A DNA stretch of 6,033 nt from Acidobacteriota bacterium (GTDB lineage Bacteria > Acidobacteriota > Terriglobia > UBA7540), in NCBI GenBank assembly GCA_003171295.1, contig PMYF01000768.1, positions 4,705 through 10,737 of the forward strand. The letters run 5' to 3'. The notes beneath the pieces were generated by a model. It saw only the letters and a program-made list of their open reading frames with translations, searched no databases and had not been told where the DNA came from. Position numbers and translations under genes: made by a program. Positions 5,814-6,033 of the stretch are shown here, one piece after another. The first letter of the stretch is position 1; each line of letters starts with the position of its first letter.

Positions 5814-6033
5814 CTATGCGCTCTTGACTTTGTATTCGCCACTGGTTGGCTCTAACAACGTGTCAAAGAAGACCGGTTCCGGGGTGGGGTCCATGCGCAG
5901 CAAGCCTTCAATGCTGAAATGGATGCCGTGCACTTCGTTCGTGGAAGGTTCGATGGTTACTTTCACAGCCTGCAGCCTGGGCTCGAAGAAGGTAATCGCG
6001 GTCTTGATGGATTTTGCCAGGAAGTCTTGATCC
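5814..6033 (-). CDS. tssE: T6SS baseplate subunit TssE (gp25-like), 3' part
   Basis: The last 72 codons and a TAG (5816-5814) are present; the start lies beyond the right edge. The frame begins at 6032 and reads DQDFLAKSIK at its first complete codons. TssE resembles phage T4 gp25, a cytoplasmic baseplate protein that joins the wedge to the first sheath layer. The fragment shows the family's EPRL motif (5984-5973), the gp25-type E-P-R signature for sheath recruitment, and the C-terminal signature IEGLLRMDPTPEPVFFDTLL followed by SGEYKV near the end. About half of a typical 130-180-residue TssE is visible. The stop is separated from the tssF ATG by a single base, so the two are almost certainly co-transcribed and probably translationally coupled. 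No catalytic role is implied despite the old 'lysozyme-like' name of the family. Confidence 0.93.
   Translation of the reverse strand, partial: DQDFLAKSIKTAITFFEPRLQAVKVTIEPSTNEVHGIHFSIEGLLRMDPTPEPVFFDTLLEPTSGEYKVKSA

Overview
The window is part of a type VI secretion system (T6SS) locus, read entirely on the minus strand (right to left). It holds the 3' end of tssE, then complete tssF, tssG and tssH (clpV), then a non-coding stretch of about 216 bp. At the extreme left edge there appears to be the first codons of another minus-strand gene. The organism cannot be named from this sequence. The DNA is moderately GC-rich, GC-rich Shine-Dalgarno motifs are used, and the genes are tightly packed. 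The set belongs to a canonical contractile T6SS that recycles its sheath with ClpV. The protein flavour would fit a proteobacterium or a soil/environmental lineage such as Acidobacteriota, but that is only an impression.

Layout in transcription order: tssE (5814-6033, partial, baseplate gp25-like) ends one base before the preferred ATG of tssF (5812-3974, baseplate wedge). The last 37 bp of tssF overlap tssG (4010-2952, baseplate wedge partner). The last 11 bp of tssG overlap clpV (2962-233, double-AAA+ sheath disassembly ATPase). These overlaps, the ribosome binding sites buried in the preceding genes and the absence of any gap point to one polycistronic operon with translational coupling. 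The promoter must lie to the right of the window.

How they work together: TssE, TssF and TssG (with TssK) form the baseplate wedges on which the Hcp tube and TssB/TssC sheath are built. After firing, ClpV binds the contracted sheath and unfolds it so the subunits can be reused.

Left end: after the clpV stop there is no credible gene until position 16, where an ATG follows a textbook AGGAGGAG. Only five codons are visible. By position it could be a vgrG (tssI) or another T6SS component, but this is a guess. The intergenic region between them is rich in inverted repeats: two 16-nt arms at 86-103 and 211-226 can pair with a 2-nt bulge and enclose several small hairpins, and one arm also takes part in a competing palindrome. 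This is the least explained part of the window. Secondary oddities are an Ala/Pro-rich insert in the ClpV middle region and an 8-base homopolymer in tssF. The rest is an ordinary T6SS segment; I found no evidence of a wholly new system.
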